DNA of 6,398 nt. Origin: Candidatus Heimdallarchaeota archaeon (GTDB lineage: Archaea; Asgardarchaeota; Heimdallarchaeia; Heimdallarchaeales; Heimdallarchaeaceae). The position numbers and the translations under genes were made by a program. Shown piece after piece: positions 5,050 to 6,398 of this stretch. A model generated the notes under the pieces. It did no database searches. It was not told the DNA's origin and saw nothing but the letters and a program-made list of their open reading frames with translations. The stretch covers positions 1 through 6,398 of the forward strand of contig DAOVRE010000095.1 of NCBI GenBank assembly GCA_030628305.1, in the 5' to 3' direction. Position 1 is the stretch's first letter. Every line of letters starts with the position of its first letter.

Positions 5050-6398
5050 ATGAAAATTTCAAAAAAATGGTTAAATCTATTCTTAGCTGTATTTGTTATT
5101 GGTTTGCTTAATGTCAACACTCTTCTAAGTGCAGATAACAACTTAAAATTTGCCCCACCAGTTACTGGTCCGTGGGTAATTGATGACCAACAAATCATTG
5201 ACAATGAAAACATTATAATCAACGGTTCAATTAGTATTTTAGCAACAGGTGAATTATCTATTATTGATTCAACTGTCACCTTCGCTGTTAATGAAACATC
5301 TATTTTAGATGTAAGTGTAGCTGGTTCTCTAATTATTGAAAACAGCACTCTTACAGTTTCAAACACACTTTATAATTTCACGATAACAGCACTTGCAGGG
5401 TCTTCAATACAAATCACCGATAGTGTGATTAATTATCTAATGTTTTCTAGTGAAGAATCAGATTTACAGATAGAAAATAGTGATTTTACTTCTTACAAAC
5501 AATTCGATATTATTGATTCCCCATATGTTTCTATTGTTGGGACCGACTTCCTTTCAGGAAGTGCAGTTTTCACCTCATATGGTGCAGATATAATCAATCT
5601 AATCGGAAATACAATAGAGGAAAAAGGATTTGAGATATTTAATGCTGTTAACGCAACAGTAGAGTACAATAATTTCTTATTGCATACTGATTTTGCTTTA
5701 TATGTCGATAACGGAGCAAATGTGATTATTTCCCATAATACTTTCACAAATTCAATATCAGGATTAAAGGTTGAAGGAGTAGATGCAGTAATTTACAATA
5801 ATACCTTTGATGATTTAGAAACAGCTATGTTGCTCTATATAGCACATAAAAGTATAATTACAGAAAATATTTTTACTGTTGTTTCTGACACATGTATGGA
5901 GTTAGATAATTCAGATAACTTAATCATTGAAAACAATCAATTTAACGATAGCAATGTTGCTATTTCGGGATATAGATCTACTTTAACAATAAATGACAAT
6001 ATTTTCTTCAATCTCGTAGATGGTATACAATTATCTTTTGCTGATTACTCAATCCTAAGCAATAACAATCTGACTGATATTGCAGAAACTGGGTTAGAAC
6101 TTACTTCCACACGCAATTCAGATATTTCAGATAATTTCTTTATGAATGTAACTTCTGGTATAAACCTGGAAACTTGTAGAACTGGTCTTATTGATAATAA
6201 TAATTTGAATTCAGTTCAAATAGGAATAAGTATTATATCTTCAAGAGAAATTGATATACTAGCAAATACCGTTGAGGATACAATTACTGGTTTCTACCTC
6301 GAACAAACAAAAGACGCTGTTCTAACCGCAAATGGAGCAATCAACGCTGTTTATGGCATATCACTATGGTCTATGAACGATGTGATTCTATCAAGTAA
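5050..6398 (+). CDS. Secreted right-handed beta-helix repeat protein (3' partial)
   Basis: The frame is open from ATG 5050 to the window edge without a stop, giving 449 residues; the gene continues beyond. It begins with a classic signal peptide: MKISKKW, a hydrophobic core (about 8-26), then LLSA before Asp28 as the likely cleavage site. The mature part is rich in Asn, Ile, Ser, Thr and Asp. It shows beta-helix rungs with a repeated N-x-F/L/V/I turn at residues 187, 207, 230, 251, 273, 296, 317, 339, 362, 384 and 406, a period of about 22. This is the NosD/PbH1-type parallel beta-helix pattern. Nine N-X-S/T sequons (58, 81, 98, 109, 201, 250, 299, 340, 366) suggest a glycosylated surface protein. 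Catalytic residues of a pectate lyase or glycosidase are not evident, so binding, adhesion or polysaccharide processing all remain open. The anchor, if any, lies past the window. Confidence 0.88.
   Translation, partial: MKISKKWLNLFLAVFVIGLLNVNTLLSADNNLKFAPPVTGPWVIDDQQIIDNENIIINGSISILATGELSIIDSTVTFAVNETSILDVSVAGSLIIENSTLTVSNTLYNFTITALAGSSIQITDSVINYLMFSSEESDLQIENSDFTSYKQFDIIDSPYVSIVGTDFLSGSAVFTSYGADIINLIGNTIEEKGFEIFNAVNATVEYNNFLLHTDFALYVDNGANVIISHNTFTNSISGLKVEGVDAVIYNNTFDDLETAMLLYIAHKSIITENIFTVVSDTCMELDNSDNLIIENNQFNDSNVAISGYRSTLTINDNIFFNLVDGIQLSFADYSILSNNNLTDIAETGLELTSTRNSDISDNFFMNVTSGINLETCRTGLIDNNNLNSVQIGISIISSREIDILANTVEDTITGFYLEQTKDAVLTANGAINAVYGISLWSMNDVILSS

Noticed and set aside
5007..5366. 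A 119-codon open frame on the - strand
   Set aside because: It is opposite the signal peptide and first rungs of the beta-helix gene, which has a Shine-Dalgarno site, a signal peptide and a periodic repeat. The antisense translation has none of these.
5493..5747. An 84-codon open frame on the - strand
   Set aside because: It is antisense to the beta-helix repeats and has no recognisable feature.

Overview
The window is AT-rich (about one third GC by eye) and densely packed. Genes overlap in ATGA style, T-rich tracts lie beyond stop codons, and TATA-like boxes sit about 25-30 bp before starts, leaving little or no 5' leader. Together with a membrane-anchored zinc ribbon and a sequon-rich secreted beta-helix protein, this suggests an archaeon, possibly an Asgard-type or similarly AT-rich uncultured lineage. 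The assignment is an inference from style, since no taxonomic marker gene is present.

Layout. Positions 1-2123 (+ strand) hold the last 36 codons of a membrane protein, then an ABC transporter ATPase (145-924), then its ABC-2 type permease (921-2123). The last two overlap by 4 bp and clearly form one export system. Positions 2139-4857 (- strand) hold, in transcription order, a 12-helix major facilitator transporter with a probable TTG start (4857-3574), a small zinc-ribbon protein with three membrane helices (3577-3113, 4-bp overlap) and, behind its own TATA box, an alpha/beta hydrolase (3035-2139). The permease and hydrolase converge with only 15 bp between their stop codons. Positions 4858-5049 are a divergent intergenic region with promoter signals for both strands. 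From 5050 to the window edge runs an unterminated + strand frame: a signal peptide followed by a right-handed beta-helix with an Asn ladder of about 22-residue period.

Function. The window is dominated by cell-envelope work: one ABC exporter, one MFS transporter with a translationally coupled zinc-ribbon membrane partner, a serine hydrolase that probably acts on a small ester or lipid, and a large secreted or surface protein. No RNA gene, CRISPR array, insertion sequence or defence system was found. The least explained elements are the zinc-ribbon/MFS pair, the start region of the MFS gene and the surface beta-helix protein.
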